Assembly: GCF_947503375.1 (NCBI RefSeq)
Contig: NZ_CANNDQ010000001.1
Coordinates: forward strand, 1 to 64,000
Origin: an uncultured Psychroserpens sp.
Lineage (GTDB): Bacteria > Bacteroidota > Bacteroidia > Flavobacteriales > Flavobacteriaceae
DNA: 64,000 nt
Direction of reading: 5' to 3'
Both the position numbers and the translations under genes were made by a program. Every line of letters starts with the position of its first letter. Within the stretch, counting starts at the first letter, position 1. Shown one piece after another: positions 9,019 through 19,053 of this stretch. The notes below the pieces were generated by a model. That model was not told the DNA's origin, searched no databases, and was given only the letters and a program-made list of their open reading frames with translations.

Positions 9019-10317
9019 TTAATCTTCCTTCTTAATATCATTTTTAGCATTGTTCTTTGGCTCAATATCATCACCAGGGTTCAATTTTTTTGACACTAAG
9101 TTGTAAGGCCCTGTAATAATTTCATCTCCTTCACTCAAACCAGAAACAATTTCGATGTTGGTATCGTCTTGAATTCCAGTTTCTACAACTCTCAGTTTAG
9201 CTTTACCGTTATTAGCAACAAAAACACATTCGAATTTTTCTTCATTCTCTGGTTTTATTTCTTCAGACACACGGTCTTTATAACTTTTTTTTGTTGAAGA
9301 TGTATCTGTTTTGATTACTATAGAACTTATTGGAACGGCAATAGTCTTGTCTCTTGTATCTGTTATAATATCTACAGTTGCCGTCATACCTGGTCTAAAT
9401 GGGGAGAAATTTTCAGGTTTATCAACTAGTAAATCTTGATATGACTCTTCAAGAATTCTAATTTTCACTCTAAAATTAGTTACCTGATCAGCAGTCAAAG
9501 TTCCAGCCGCAGAGTTAGCTATTTCTGTAACCACTCCTTTGAATTCCTTTTTCAAATAAGCATCAACTTCAACCATGGTAGAATCCCCTATTTGAACCTT
9601 AACTATATCATTTTCATTCACATCGACTTCAACTTCCATATTGTTAAGATTTGCTACTCTTAAAATTTCTGTTCCAGCCATTTGTTGAGTTCCAACAACA
9701 CGTTCACCTAATTCAACATTAAGCAAAGAAATTGTACCACTCATTGGAGCATAAATGGTAGTTCTTTCTAAATTATCTTTTGCTTCGCTTACGGTAGCTG
9801 CAGCACTCTGAACATTGTAATATGCCGAGTTCTTTGCAGCCGCGGCTGTCTCGAATGATGCGATAGCTCTATCCCAATCTGCTTTAGATATCACTCCTTT
9901 TTCAAAAAGTAACTTGCTTCTATCGTAGTTTGCTTTTGCTTCTCTTAAAGAGGCTTCAGCTTGCTCTAAACCTGCTCTCACATTTTGATAAGATGCTTGT
10001 GATCTATTTACGGCTGATTGTATAAGATCTGGGTTTACTTTTACCAAAAGATCTCCTTTTTTTACTTGTTGACCTTCTTTAAATGGCAGCTCTAAAATCT
10101 CTCCAGATACTTCACTCGATATTTTTACCTCAACTTCAGGTTGTATTTTTCCGGTTGCCGAAACTGTTTCAGTAATGTCCATTAAGGCTACCTTTTTAAT
10201 TTCTACTTCAGCAAAATCACCTCTCTTACCAAACCAACCGCTTTTTGATGCAAGCACAAGAAGCGCTAAAAGAGAAGCTATAATAAGTAATATAAGGAGT
10301 GTTCTTCTTTTGATCAT
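9019..10317 (-). CDS. Efflux periplasmic adaptor (HlyD/RND MFP family)
   Basis: 'VSATGKIQPEVEVKISSEVSGEILELPFKEGQQVKKGDLLVKVNPD...APMSGTISLLNVELGERVVGT'. Confidence 0.9.
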   Translation of the reverse strand: MIKRRTLLILLIIASLLALLVLASKSGWFGKRGDFAEVEIKKVALMDITETVSATGKIQPEVEVKISSEVSGEILELPFKEGQQVKKGDLLVKVNPDLIQSAVNRSQASYQNVRAGLEQAEASLREAKANYDRSKLLFEKGVISKADWDRAIASFETAAAAKNSAYYNVQSAAATVSEAKDNLERTTIYAPMSGTISLLNVELGERVVGTQQMAGTEILRVANLNNMEVEVDVNENDIVKVQIGDSTMVEVDAYLKKEFKGVVTEIANSAAGTLTADQVTNFRVKIRILEESYQDLLVDKPENFSPFRPGMTATVDIITDTRDKTIAVPISSIVIKTDTSSTKKSYKDRVSEEIKPENEEKFECVFVANNGKAKLRVVETGIQDDTNIEIVSGLSEGDEIITGPYNLVSKKLNPGDDIEPKNNAKNDIKKED

Positions 10318-10320
10318 AAT

Positions 10321-11763
10321 TTAAAACTTTAGTTCTGTTGCAGGAATTCCAAAATACAATTCTAATACTTTTAACTTAAATATATAATCATATTTAGCAC
10401 GATTCAATTCGATATTAGAATTGTCATAACGTAATTTAGATTGGCTAAAATCAAATGCATTCGTCAAACCTACATCGTAACGCTCTTTAGCATACTCATA
10501 AGCTAATTCTTGAGATTCCAAAGCTTTTTTAGCTGCCTCATAAGATTTAAAAGCACCTCTAGCATCAACATATGCTTGATACACAGTAGATTCTAAATCT
10601 AATTCAGCTTGCTCTAGTTGATATTTTGTGCGTTCAAGATTAACTTGATTACGCTTAACATTGCCTCGTGTTGCGAACCCATTCAAAATAGGAATATTTA
10701 ATTGTAATCCATAAGAAATACCATCATTTTGCCATAATTGATCTGTAAATGGGTCTGCACCTACTTCACGAGTTAACGTATTTGGGAACTGACTCACTAC
10801 GGCTTGACCTGTAGCTTCCACAACACCTATTTGCCGAGTTTCTGTTGGGTTACTTGCATTAATTTCTTGTATAAATGAAGTTGCATCAGTATATCTAGTA
10901 TCGTAGCCAAAAAATGCTGAAAGCGTAGGATAAAATGCACCTCTAGCAATTTGAAGGTCTTTCTCAGCGAGTGCAACATTTTCTTCAGCTATTTTTATCT
11001 CAGACCTGCTTTCTTTGGCTTTGGCTAATATTTCTGAAATGTCTTTATCTGCAATACCACCATCAATAATATCGTAACCTTCATCTTCTATATCAAAATT
11101 TTCGTAATCTTTTATTAATAGCAATTGTGCTAAACTAATTAAAGATATTTGTATGCTGTTTTCTGCATTAATGATTGCTTGTTGCTCACTAGCATCAGTA
11201 GCTTTTATTTCAAGTAGATCACCTCTAGGTAATGAACCTGCATCTACTAAGTCTTGAGTACGAGTTATTTGCTCTTTAGTAACATCATTTTGAGACTTTA
11301 GCACTTTAAGATTAGCCTTGTTCAGGATTACTTGAAGGTAACCATTTGCTACAAATAGTGAAATATCGTCTTTCATTTTATCAAGACGATACTGACTCGC
11401 TAATCTAGAAATTTCTGCACGTTGTAATGTTCTATAATTTCTTAGACCGTCAAACAAGGTATAACCTACATTAACACGTCCTGTTACAGACAAAAATGTA
11501 GTGGTTTGGGCATTATTCGTAACTGGGTTAAAACTAAGACCTGTATTTTCTGAAATCCCACTTGAAGCACTCAAACTTGGCAAAAAATTACCAATGGCTG
11601 TGAGCTTATCAACTTCCGCAGCATCAACATCTAACTCACTTTGTTTTACTGAAATGTTGTTTTCTAAAGCATGTTGAACACATTCAATGAGTGTCCATTT
11701 TTTATTTTGAGCTTGAGAGCTTATTGTTATTAAAATAATAACTATGCAAATTGTTTTTCTCAT
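10321..11763 (-). CDS. TolC family outer-membrane efflux protein
   Basis: Signal peptide; 'WTLIECVQHALENNISVKQSELDV...RTQDLVDAGSLPRGDLLEIKATDASEQQAIINAENSI...YAYEYAKERYDVGLTNAFDFSQSKLRYDNS'-type OEP repeats. Confidence 0.9.
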   Translation of the reverse strand: MRKTICIVIILITISSQAQNKKWTLIECVQHALENNISVKQSELDVDAAEVDKLTAIGNFLPSLSASSGISENTGLSFNPVTNNAQTTTFLSVTGRVNVGYTLFDGLRNYRTLQRAEISRLASQYRLDKMKDDISLFVANGYLQVILNKANLKVLKSQNDVTKEQITRTQDLVDAGSLPRGDLLEIKATDASEQQAIINAENSIQISLISLAQLLLIKDYENFDIEDEGYDIIDGGIADKDISEILAKAKESRSEIKIAEENVALAEKDLQIARGAFYPTLSAFFGYDTRYTDATSFIQEINASNPTETRQIGVVEATGQAVVSQFPNTLTREVGADPFTDQLWQNDGISYGLQLNIPILNGFATRGNVKRNQVNLERTKYQLEQAELDLESTVYQAYVDARGAFKSYEAAKKALESQELAYEYAKERYDVGLTNAFDFSQSKLRYDNSNIELNRAKYDYIFKLKVLELYFGIPATELKF

Positions 11764-11815
11764 GATTAACTTGTATGTCTCTGAATATATTAAAGTGTTA
11801 CACTAAATATTAAAA

Positions 11816-12976
11816 CTATCGTCCTGTAAATTGCTGAACACCCTGAACAGGATTCCAAACTTTAATTTTATCCTCTTTATTAATCCCATTTTTTACCTCT
11901 ACAAAGATACCGTCACCAATACCTAGTTCTAGATCTTTTCGTTCAAATTTTTGATCTCCAACTTGAACTTCGACATATGGTTTTTTAGTCTCTTCATCGT
12001 ACTGTACTAATGCTTCTTTAATAGCTAAGACCTTTTCAGCTTTTTCTAGAATAATTGATGCATTTGCACTCAGTCCTACGCGAATAAAAGTAGAATCCAT
12101 TTTCTTAACTGTTCCTTTTATCTCAAACTGTATCGCGCCATTTTCTTCAACACCTTTTGGCGCTATATAATCTAAAACCGCATCAAAAGTTTTTCCTTCT
12201 ATGGCTCCAACAGTTATTTCTAAAGGGAGGCCTTCTTTGATTTTTCCAACTTCACTTTCATCAACTTTACCTTCAAAGATCATTTTTGTAACATCTGCTA
12301 ATGAAGCAATAGATGTTCCTTCGTTAAAATTATTTGCTTCAATAACTTGATTTCCTGCTTTTACCGGAACATCTAGAACCATCCCAGCTACAGTTGCTCT
12401 AACTTGAGTTTGAGCTATATTACCTAATCCAGATGTAGTACCAGTTTTAATGATGTCGTAATTTTGACGTGATTGGGTGACATTAATCCTAGCTTGTTCT
12501 ACTTGTTGCTTCGCTTGTAAATAGGTGTTATTTACTTGGTCGAACTCATTTGCAGCGATTACATCCTTCTCAAAGAGTTCCTTTTGGCGGTCAAAAATTG
12601 CTTTTTGTGTTTTATAATTGATTTCTGCAGTTTGCAAAGCTGTTCTGTTTGAAGCTATATTATTTTTAGCACTTGTAAGATTTGACACATTAGGAATAAC
12701 ACGAATCTGAGCAATCAAATCGCCTTGCTTCACATATTCTCCAGCTTCAATAAACACTTCTTCTACTACTCCAGAGATATTAGGTTTGATTAAAATCTCT
12801 TCCTTGGGAACAATACTTCCTGTGGCTACTGTTTTAACCACTATTGTTTCTTCTGAAGGCATTTCAGTAGTATAAGTTACTGGATCTTCTTGGTTTTTCT
12901 GCCATAGGTAGTATAGTGCTACTACGAAAAGCGTAACAATTAATAATAGTGCAATTAATGTTTTTGTTCTTTTCAT
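11816..12976 (-). CDS. Efflux periplasmic adaptor (HlyD/MacA-like)
   Basis: 'TVATGSIVPKEEILIKPNISGVVEEVFIEAGEYVKQGDLIAQI...'. Confidence 0.9.
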   Translation of the reverse strand: MKRTKTLIALLLIVTLFVVALYYLWQKNQEDPVTYTTEMPSEETIVVKTVATGSIVPKEEILIKPNISGVVEEVFIEAGEYVKQGDLIAQIRVIPNVSNLTSAKNNIASNRTALQTAEINYKTQKAIFDRQKELFEKDVIAANEFDQVNNTYLQAKQQVEQARINVTQSRQNYDIIKTGTTSGLGNIAQTQVRATVAGMVLDVPVKAGNQVIEANNFNEGTSIASLADVTKMIFEGKVDESEVGKIKEGLPLEITVGAIEGKTFDAVLDYIAPKGVEENGAIQFEIKGTVKKMDSTFIRVGLSANASIILEKAEKVLAIKEALVQYDEETKKPYVEVQVGDQKFERKDLELGIGDGIFVEVKNGINKEDKIKVWNPVQGVQQFTGR

Positions 12977-12994
12977 TTTTTGATGATTAAATAT

Positions 12995-14254
12995 TTATTC
13001 TATTCTTAAAGCGTCAACAGGTTTCATTTTTGTTGCTCTATTTGCTGGTATAAAACCAGCGGCTAATCCTGACACTGTTAAAATGATTAATGCCGTAAAT
13101 ACCACTTGCATACCTACACTTGGATTAGCAAAATTTTCAGTTGGACCAACATTATCTAGTATAGCATTGAGAGCCCATATAAAAAATGCAGCAAAGGATA
13201 CACCTAGCATTCCAGAGATTATAGTTAATATTAAGCTTTCGTGTAGTATTTGTCCTTTAATCATCCAAGGTGAAGCTCCTAATGCACGTCTGATTCCAAT
13301 TTCCTTGGTACGCTCTTTTACTACTATTAGCATAATATTATTTATCCCTATTATACCTGACATTAGTACTAACGCTCCAACAAAATAGCCTACAAAAGCC
13401 AATATTGAAAATAGACCTTGCATTTGAGCAAATTCTTCAGCCAAATCAGAATGACCAATCGCTCTATGATCTTCTGGATGCACTTTATGTCTGGATTTCA
13501 TTAAATCAAAAATTTGCTGTTTTATTGAAGTAATAGGCACATCATCAACTGCTGTTATAGCCATCCAACCAACTCGGTCACCTCTGTTAAATGCTTGTCC
13601 GAAAGTAGTAAATGGGATATAAATTGTATTAGCTTCCTCTTCTCTATTCCCTTGACTATTACCGTTTTCAAAAGTGCCAACAACCATAAAGTTGACGCCA
13701 TTAATTTTAATGTAAGTCCCTAGTGCCTCTTCATCCTTATCGTATAGGGCTTTGACCACACCAGTGCCGATAACACAGATCTTTCGCTTTTCATTAATAT
13801 CAGAATAACTAATAAAACGACCTTGCAAAATATCTAAAGGTTGTTGGTTGATATATTCTGGATAATCTCCATATATCTGAAACGCAGCTGTTTTAGTACC
13901 CCTAATAACGTTATTATTACCTCTATAGCCTCCAAGTTGATTTCTTGGTGACACATACTTAAGATTTGGTACTTCTCTTTTTATAGCAGCGACATCATCA
14001 AGTTTATAATTAAACCATCGCCCTTTTGGCAAACCTTTATATGGCTTTGAAGTTCCTTGTGTCCACATAAACAAAGAATTAGTAGCAAAGCCTCCAAAAT
14101 CTGACATTACTCCATTTTTTAAGCCATTAGTTAAAGCCAATAATGCGACTAATATGAATATTCCCCAGAATACTCCAAAGGCTGTCAAGCCTGTTCTGAG
14201 CTTGTTTGCATTTAGGGCTTCTAGTATTTCGTTCCAGCGTTCTTTATCAAACAT
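12995..14254 (-). CDS. ABC transporter permease, MacB/FtsX family
   Basis: N-terminal 'NANKLRTGLTAFGVFWGIFILVALLALTNGLKNGV'; C-terminal 'IIGINNIMLIVVKERTKEIGIRRALGASPWMIKGQILHESLILT'. Confidence 0.92.
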   Translation of the reverse strand: MFDKERWNEILEALNANKLRTGLTAFGVFWGIFILVALLALTNGLKNGVMSDFGGFATNSLFMWTQGTSKPYKGLPKGRWFNYKLDDVAAIKREVPNLKYVSPRNQLGGYRGNNNVIRGTKTAAFQIYGDYPEYINQQPLDILQGRFISYSDINEKRKICVIGTGVVKALYDKDEEALGTYIKINGVNFMVVGTFENGNSQGNREEEANTIYIPFTTFGQAFNRGDRVGWMAITAVDDVPITSIKQQIFDLMKSRHKVHPEDHRAIGHSDLAEEFAQMQGLFSILAFVGYFVGALVLMSGIIGINNIMLIVVKERTKEIGIRRALGASPWMIKGQILHESLILTIISGMLGVSFAAFFIWALNAILDNVGPTENFANPSVGMQVVFTALIILTVSGLAAGFIPANRATKMKPVDALRIE

Positions 14255-14255
14255 T

Positions 14256-15500
14256 TTATTCGTCTCTTAGTGCAACAATAGGTTTAATCTTTGCGGCGCG
14301 ATAAGCAGGAATAAATCCAGCTATTGCACCAGCAACAACAAGTATAAAGACAGTCGTTAGCGCCAAATTAAAATTAACTTGAGGATTCTTGATAAAATCA
14401 TGTTGTATTTGTGGCCCTGCAAGTTCTAGAAGACCTAGACCGAAAATTAACCCGAATAATCCGGCAAACATAGTTACAAAAACTGCTTCTTGAAGAATCA
14501 TTCCAATAATTGAAATAGGTAGTGCGCCCAATGCTTTTCTAATACCTATTTCTTTAGTACGTTCTTTAACGATAATGAGCATGATATTACCAACACCTAC
14601 GATTCCCGCAATGATAGTTCCAATACCTACAAACCAAAATACAGCTTGAATTGTAGCTATTATTGAATAAATTTCTTTTGCTTTTTCTAATGTATTGAAA
14701 ACTTGTATTGCCCTCGTATCGTCAGGTGATACTGTATGTATTAATTTCAATTCGTTTTCTATGGCCTGTGACATATTATTAGACAATTCAACTGCCTCGT
14801 CAAAATTATCTGACATCTTAACTGTTACCAATATGTTTCTAATATTATCTCCAGCTCCAAAGACTTTCTGTGAGGTAGATAAAGGAATATAAGCTTGTTG
14901 TTCTTCGCGCTCACCTCCTGGGTCTATAAAAACACCAACCACTTTAAAACTAATCCCAAAAATCTTTATGTCTTTATCAATTGGATTTTCATCTTTAAAT
15001 AAATCCTGTTTCAATTTTCTACCAATAACAGCTACTTTTCGTGTTTCATCTAAATCTGTTTGATTTACGAATCTACCAGACTCCATATCTGCATTTTCAA
15101 TAAATTGATGTCCTGGCATTGCGCCTCGAACTTGATATCTCACGCTTTCATTCTTATAAGTTATATCGGCTCCCCATATAGAGTATAGGGCTGTTTCATG
15201 TTCTATATTCTTTTCATATTTTTTAGAAATGAAATCAAAATTCTCATTTTTCATTTGAATATATCGCCCAGGGTTTAACCCTTTATAACCTTTAGTAGTG
15301 ACACTTGTCCATACTGTAATCAAGTTTGTAGCATCTCGCTCAAATTCAGATTTCACACCATTTTCAAGTCCTTTACTAAAGCCCAAAAGTATAACCAATA
15401 TAAATATACCTGAAGCAACTGAGAGACCAGTTAAGAATGTACGAAGTTTATTTTTTCGTAAAGTTTCAAATATTTCTTGCCAACGCTCTAAATCAAACAT
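14256..15500 (-). CDS. ABC transporter permease, MacB/FtsX family (paralog of the neighbouring gene)
   Basis: 'RKNKLRTFLTGLSVASGIFILVILLGFSKGLENGV...VGVGNIMLIIVKERTKEIGIRKALGALPISIIGMILQEA'. Confidence 0.92.
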   Translation of the reverse strand: MFDLERWQEIFETLRKNKLRTFLTGLSVASGIFILVILLGFSKGLENGVKSEFERDATNLITVWTSVTTKGYKGLNPGRYIQMKNENFDFISKKYEKNIEHETALYSIWGADITYKNESVRYQVRGAMPGHQFIENADMESGRFVNQTDLDETRKVAVIGRKLKQDLFKDENPIDKDIKIFGISFKVVGVFIDPGGEREEQQAYIPLSTSQKVFGAGDNIRNILVTVKMSDNFDEAVELSNNMSQAIENELKLIHTVSPDDTRAIQVFNTLEKAKEIYSIIATIQAVFWFVGIGTIIAGIVGVGNIMLIIVKERTKEIGIRKALGALPISIIGMILQEAVFVTMFAGLFGLIFGLGLLELAGPQIQHDFIKNPQVNFNLALTTVFILVVAGAIAGFIPAYRAAKIKPIVALRDE

Positions 15501-16194
15501 GCTGAGTAGCTCTAACTTGTTCTACCTTACTATCATCGATAATAACACCATCTTTGAGATTCACAATTCGTTTGGTCATTTGAGCAATGTCATGCTCATG
15601 TGTGACTACGAGTATGGTCTTCCCTTCATCATTAATACCTTGAATGAGTTCCATGACTTCATATGAAGTTTTCGTGTCAAGAGCTCCTGTAGGTTCATCA
15701 GCTAAAAGAACTTTTGGTTCACTGGCTAATGCTCTTGCTATCGCTACACGTTGTTTTTGTCCTCCTGAAAGTTCACTTGGTAAATGGTGCGACCATTGTG
15801 CAAGGCCTACTTTTTCTAAATAATGCATGGCTCTTTCTGTACGTTCTTTCCTTTTAATCCCTTTGTAATACAATGGCATTGAAACGTTATCTAATGCACT
15901 TTTGTAGTTAATAAGATTGAACGATTGGAAAACGAATCCTAAAAATTCGTTTCGGTACTTAGCAGCAACTTTTTCGTTAAGGTCTTTTATATGAAAATTA
16001 TCAAGTGTATAACTGCCAGAATCTGCCTCATCTAGCATACCTAATATATTAAGTAGTGTTGATTTTCCAGAACCTGAAGATCCCATAATTGACACAAGTT
16101 CACCTTCAGCAACATCAAAGTTAATTCCTTTTAGCACATGAAGTGAATTACTACCCATGTGATACGATTTATGTAAATCCTTTATCTGGATCAT
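15493..16194 (-). CDS. ABC transporter ATP-binding protein, MacB/LolD type
   Basis: Walker A 'GSSGSGKSTLLNILG', signature 'LSGGQKQRVAIARAL', Walker B 'VLLADEPTGALD'; overlaps the permease start by 8 nt. Confidence 0.95.
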   Translation of the reverse strand: MIQIKDLHKSYHMGSNSLHVLKGINFDVAEGELVSIMGSSGSGKSTLLNILGMLDEADSGSYTLDNFHIKDLNEKVAAKYRNEFLGFVFQSFNLINYKSALDNVSMPLYYKGIKRKERTERAMHYLEKVGLAQWSHHLPSELSGGQKQRVAIARALASEPKVLLADEPTGALDTKTSYEVMELIQGINDEGKTILVVTHEHDIAQMTKRIVNLKDGVIIDDSKVEQVRATQHV

Positions 16195-16328
16195 AGCGGA
16201 GATGGTTAATTCCTACAATATTACGCAATTACCTAAACGGTTAATGCTAAGTATTTGTTAAGAATTGTATTTGATTGATATTTATAAGACTTCTAAATAT
16301 CAAAAATGTTACCAATTTTCACAAAAAA

Positions 16329-16559
16329 CTATGATTTTTTTGTTCTGAAGAACTTAAAATATATCAAAACACCTATTCCAGCTATTAAAATATAAGGAAC
16401 AGACATCAAATAGACTATACCATCATTAATACCTTCAGCTGTTGATTGTCCTTCCTCACTTTCTAAAACAGCTCTACACATTGCACACTGAGCATTTATC
16501 CTAATCGTGAAGAAAATGACTAATAAATTAAATAAAATTTTATGTTTTATCTTAAACAT
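16329..16559 (-). CDS. Small membrane protein with N-terminal signal and CxxC (76 aa)
   Basis: 'INAQCAMCRAVLESEEGQSTAEGINDGIVYLMSVPYILIAGIGVLIYFKFF'; 8-nt overlap with upstream DUF420 gene. Confidence 0.7.
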   Translation of the reverse strand: MFKIKHKILFNLLVIFFTIRINAQCAMCRAVLESEEGQSTAEGINDGIVYLMSVPYILIAGIGVLIYFKFFRTKKS

Positions 16560-17088
16560 AATATGGTGAAATCATTAGGTAAACTACAACACCAGTTATT
16601 GCGACATATAACCATAATGGAAATGTGATTTTTGCAATTTTTTTATGACGCTCAATATTGTTAGTTATAGCCCTTACATAAGTAATTAAAACGAAGGGTA
16701 TTACTGCAACCGATAGAAGAATATGAGTGAGTAATATAAAATAATACACATACTTAATTGCACCTTCACCACCGAACTTTGTTGAATCACTAGTCATATG
16801 ATAAGCAACATACATGGCTAAAAAAGCTACGGAAAGTGAAATAGCAAATTTCATTAGGTTTTCATGAAGCTTTAATTTTTTATTTTTTACTGCCCACAAT
16901 GCAACTAACAAAACAACTGCTGTAACTGCATTTATTGTAGCATAAATTGGTGGTAAAAATGATAAAGGTTCAACGTTTGGGATCTTTACAGAAAAAAGAA
17001 CTGTAACTACAATTGGAATTACAATTGACAGTAGTACAATCCATTTATTATATTTTCTCTCTTCAGAATTCATTTTAGTACGATTCAT
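16552..17088 (-). CDS. DUF420 family membrane protein (cytochrome oxidase-associated)
   Basis: Multi-TM protein 'PPIYATINAVTAVVLLVALWAVKNKKLKLHENLMKFAISLSVAFLAMYVAYHMTSDSTKFGG...YYFILLTHILLSVAVIPFVLITYVRA'. Confidence 0.75.
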   Translation of the reverse strand: MNRTKMNSEERKYNKWIVLLSIVIPIVVTVLFSVKIPNVEPLSFLPPIYATINAVTAVVLLVALWAVKNKKLKLHENLMKFAISLSVAFLAMYVAYHMTSDSTKFGGEGAIKYVYYFILLTHILLSVAVIPFVLITYVRAITNNIERHKKIAKITFPLWLYVAITGVVVYLMISPYYV

Positions 17089-17834
17089 TATTCTTTTAAT
17101 AATTTAGCGATATCTTCTTTTAACATAGTGATTTCTTGAGTTTCACCATCTTCCTCTTTTTCTTCTTCACTTATAATTCCTTTGTAAAATATCTTTGGGT
17201 TTCCAAAATTATCTTGCCTTGAACGTATGAACCCATTTTTATCTATTAAAGCAAAGTTTCCTGAATGCTCAAAGCCTCCTTCAACCTCTTCGTTTTGGCC
17301 TGCATAAATATTAAAGCCAACATTGGCAAGTTCATAGATCATCTCCTGATCTCCTGTCATTAAATGCCAATTTGGATTTGTGATACCGTAATTATCAGCA
17401 TAGGATTTTAAAACTTCTGAGGTGTCGCGTGTTGGATTTATTGTAAATGAAGCTACGCCAAAATTTTCAAAATCTGAAAATGTATTCTGTATTTGAACCA
17501 AATTTCTATTCATCCTTGGGCAAATCGTAGGACATGTTGTAAAAAAGAATTCTACAACATAAACTTTGCCTTCATAATCTTTATTTGTGATTGTCTTTCC
17601 GTTTTGATTTATAAAAGAAAAATGTGGCACTTTTTTAGGCTGTCCATTAATGTTTAAGAACATCAAATCAGATACATATTCATCGTTACTGGAAACATTG
17701 CGACTTCTACTTTCGTTTCTAATAACATCGTCTCCACTTATTCTATTAACAATTCGCGGAATGAAAATAATTCCAAACACCAATAGAATAAAGGCTATCC
17801 CAATAAAAGAATAATTTGTTTTTTTTGTACTCAT
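17088..17834 (-). CDS. SCO family copper chaperone / thioredoxin-fold protein
   Basis: 'GKVYVVEFFFTTCPTICPRMNRNLVQIQNTF...GVASFTINPTRDTSEVLKSYADNYG..NWHLMTG'; CPTICP Cu-binding motif; ATG overlaps downstream gene by 1 nt (TAATG). Confidence 0.9.
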   Translation of the reverse strand: MSTKKTNYSFIGIAFILLVFGIIFIPRIVNRISGDDVIRNESRSRNVSSNDEYVSDLMFLNINGQPKKVPHFSFINQNGKTITNKDYEGKVYVVEFFFTTCPTICPRMNRNLVQIQNTFSDFENFGVASFTINPTRDTSEVLKSYADNYGITNPNWHLMTGDQEMIYELANVGFNIYAGQNEEVEGGFEHSGNFALIDKNGFIRSRQDNFGNPKIFYKGIISEEEKEEDGETQEITMLKEDIAKLLKE

Positions 17835-17840
17835 GTTGCT

Positions 17841-18557
17841 CTAATTTTCTTCAGCATTCAAATCTTCAGCTCTCCTTGATGACGAATCAAATTTTCCTTT
17901 TCGTTTTTGTCGATATTCAGTAAATAAGATTCGTAAGTCATCACTCATCTTGTTTTTAATTTCTGCTACTTCAATACAATCATAGCTAAAGAGCTTGTAT
18001 ATTGGTTCTTCTTTTTCAATTTCATTATCTTCTCTATCATCTAGTCTGCCTCTTTGTTTAAGCTCTTTATCAATGATAAATACATGATCTGTTGCAAGTT
18101 CTTTACTCAATTGCTCTTCAATTTTAAGGCTTTCAAAGAGGGTCTCTATATCATTAGGTTCTCCATAGACAAAATGCCAAAACCTAAGGTCTTCATATTT
18201 ACTAATTTCCTTTTTTAAAGCTTGTGCCTTTTCTTTAGCGCCTTTGGGCAATATCATGACAATTTGGAATCGCTTAAACCCTTTAAATTTGTCATAAACC
18301 AACTCTTTTAAATTTAGTGCTGCTGTAGCATACTCCATAGGTCTATTTCCTAAAAACCCAAGAATAGTAATATGCTCTTTAAGAAGAATATCTTCTTCGT
18401 TATCTGAAGCAAAAAACTGTAAATCTGTAACATCTTCATTTACAATTTCTAGCGGATCATAGTTATGTGTTGCTGGATATAAAAACAATAAAAAGACTAC
18501 AGGTAAAAAAAATAAAACCACTAATATTAGAATCGTTTTTATTGACTTTTTTTTCAT
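17841..18557 (-). CDS. Membrane-anchored hypothetical, possibly degenerate SCO/thioredoxin-like
   Basis: N-terminal TM 'TILILVVLFFLPVVFLLFLYPATHNYDPLEIV'; 'EHITILGFLGNRP...DHVFIIDKELKQRGRLDDRED' resembles SCO topology but lacks CxxxC. Track start 18587 is TTG; ATG at 18557 preferred. Confidence 0.6.
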   Translation of the reverse strand: MKKKSIKTILILVVLFFLPVVFLLFLYPATHNYDPLEIVNEDVTDLQFFASDNEEDILLKEHITILGFLGNRPMEYATAALNLKELVYDKFKGFKRFQIVMILPKGAKEKAQALKKEISKYEDLRFWHFVYGEPNDIETLFESLKIEEQLSKELATDHVFIIDKELKQRGRLDDREDNEIEKEEPIYKLFSYDCIEVAEIKNKMSDDLRILFTEYRQKRKGKFDSSSRRAEDLNAEEN

Positions 18558-18591
18558 TGGTAAATAGCCCTTTGATTTGTTTTGCAAAAAT

Positions 18592-18625
18592 AAAAAAAGA
18601 CGGTTTCTTTAAACCGTCTTTTTTT
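18592..18625 (-). terminator. Intrinsic terminator whose T-tract merges with the -7 box of the downstream gene
   Basis: aaaaaaagacggttt-cttt-aaaccgtcttttttt, perfect 15-bp palindromic arms. Confidence 0.8.
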
Positions 18626-18649
18626 ATTTTTTATACTTATAATAACATA

Positions 18650-19030
18650 TTAAAAATCTCGTTTTACATACTCTGAAGAATAAACGCCTTCAATATATCC
18701 ACCTTCTTGTAATAAGATAAAAATTAAGTAGCATATGAGGAATATTGCTGTCCAAACAACCATACGTCTCAATGCTTTTGTCTCATCACGCATGTGCATG
18801 AAATCCCAAGTGATGTAATACGCTTTTACTATCGTTAGAATAATAAATATCCAGTTTAGCATTTTCATTCCCAAGACCTTACCCATTAACATTTCAGGTT
18901 TAAAGATACCAAGTGCAACTTCAATAATAGTGACTATGGTAAGGAAGACTAAAACACCCCAAATTTTTGACGTATTGGATTTAAATTTTAGAAGTCCTCT
19001 AAATATTTCTAATTTATGTTCGTGTGCCAT
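18650..19030 (-). CDS. Cytochrome c oxidase subunit IV family protein
   Basis: 126 aa, three-TM protein 'FLTIVTIIEVALGIFKPEM...LNWIFIILTIVKAYYITWDFMHMRDETKALRRMV'. Confidence 0.85.
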   Translation of the reverse strand: MAHEHKLEIFRGLLKFKSNTSKIWGVLVFLTIVTIIEVALGIFKPEMLMGKVLGMKMLNWIFIILTIVKAYYITWDFMHMRDETKALRRMVVWTAIFLICYLIFILLQEGGYIEGVYSSEYVKRDF

Positions 19031-19053
19031 TTTTTAAATATTCTATAATTGAA

